This document shows positions 38,431 to 38,456 of a stretch of DNA of 38,456 nt, in pieces. The translations under genes were made by a program, and so were the position numbers. The stretch is from positions 1 to 38,456 of the forward strand of contig NZ_QGDU01000032.1 in the NCBI RefSeq assembly GCF_003149045.1. Reading direction: 5' to 3'. Below the pieces are notes generated by a model. The model was not told the origin of the DNA, ran no database searches, and worked only from the letters and a program-made list of their open reading frames with translations. The stretch comes from Fibrobacter sp. UWR4. GTDB taxonomy: Bacteria; Fibrobacterota; Fibrobacteria; Fibrobacterales; Fibrobacteraceae. Positions within the stretch are counted from its first letter, which is position 1. Each line of letters opens with the position of its first letter.

Positions 38431-38456
38431 ATGAACGTGATTACGGGACCAAGACT
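38431..38456 (+). CDS. Start of an unidentified gene, cut by the window end (tentative)
   Basis: An ATG preceded by AAGGAAG about 8 bases upstream begins MNVITGPR before the window ends. Eight codons are not enough to recognise a family. If the leader upstream is an rRNA leader, this is a chance frame. Confidence 0.3.

Overview
The window looks like a chromosomal stretch from a Fibrobacter or close relative (Fibrobacterota). The main reasons are two paralogs of the TIGR02147 regulator family, which is expanded in Fibrobacter succinogenes; secreted proteins with long polyserine linkers followed by a short C-terminal beta domain; and many large lipoproteins built from Ig-like and carboxypeptidase-regulatory-like modules. 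This assignment is inference from protein content, because the window holds no rRNA marker. I see no phage, insertion sequence, CRISPR array or plasmid gene.

Layout. 1-1500: tRNA-Val(GAC) with its own promoter and terminator, a small lipoprotein, and an Sfp-type phosphopantetheinyl transferase. 1520-8340: a 1792-residue Ig-repeat lipoprotein translationally coupled to a DUF6941-like protein (minus strand), divergent from a prepilin peptidase. 8340-8600: an intergenic region with two long palindromes. 8608-11147: a TIGR02147 regulator coupled by TAATG to a 566-residue lipoprotein, with a perfect palindrome just ahead of the lipoprotein start. 11364-14188: a secreted M6 metalloprotease and a small lipoprotein with a duplicated GM(I/V)ALYG motif. 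14310-17736: a second TIGR02147 regulator divergent from a secreted PL1 pectate lyase. 17826-21421: a LOG-family nucleotide hydrolase, a Ser/Thr kinase and a polytopic membrane protein on the minus strand. 21551-28489: a 70-residue conserved protein, a large radical SAM protein, then an operon of a degenerate GGDEF protein and an HAE3/MMPL-type RND transporter. 28666-33390: a 1406-residue surface protein followed by a 71-bp tandem repeat array and a strong terminator. 33613-38169: a bitopic membrane protein with truA, then pdxJ with a degenerate divergent polysaccharide deacetylase, then miaA. 38219-38456: a strong promoter with phased A-tracts and a structured leader; the window stops within the transcript.

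How it fits together. Housekeeping genes (tRNA-Val, truA, miaA, pdxJ, prepilin peptidase, radical SAM protein) are interspersed with cell-envelope and secretion genes suited to a plant-polymer degrader: pectate lyase, protease, and giant surface or lipoproteins. The most interesting regulatory layout is the TIGR02147 regulator at 10308-11147. GTTCTCAA / TTGAGAAC half-sites recur at its own start, at the start of the lipoprotein it is coupled to, and in front of the divergent M6 protease, which suggests one small regulon read by one regulator. The 71-bp array after the giant surface protein and the paired palindromes at 8381-8582 are the most unusual non-coding structures.
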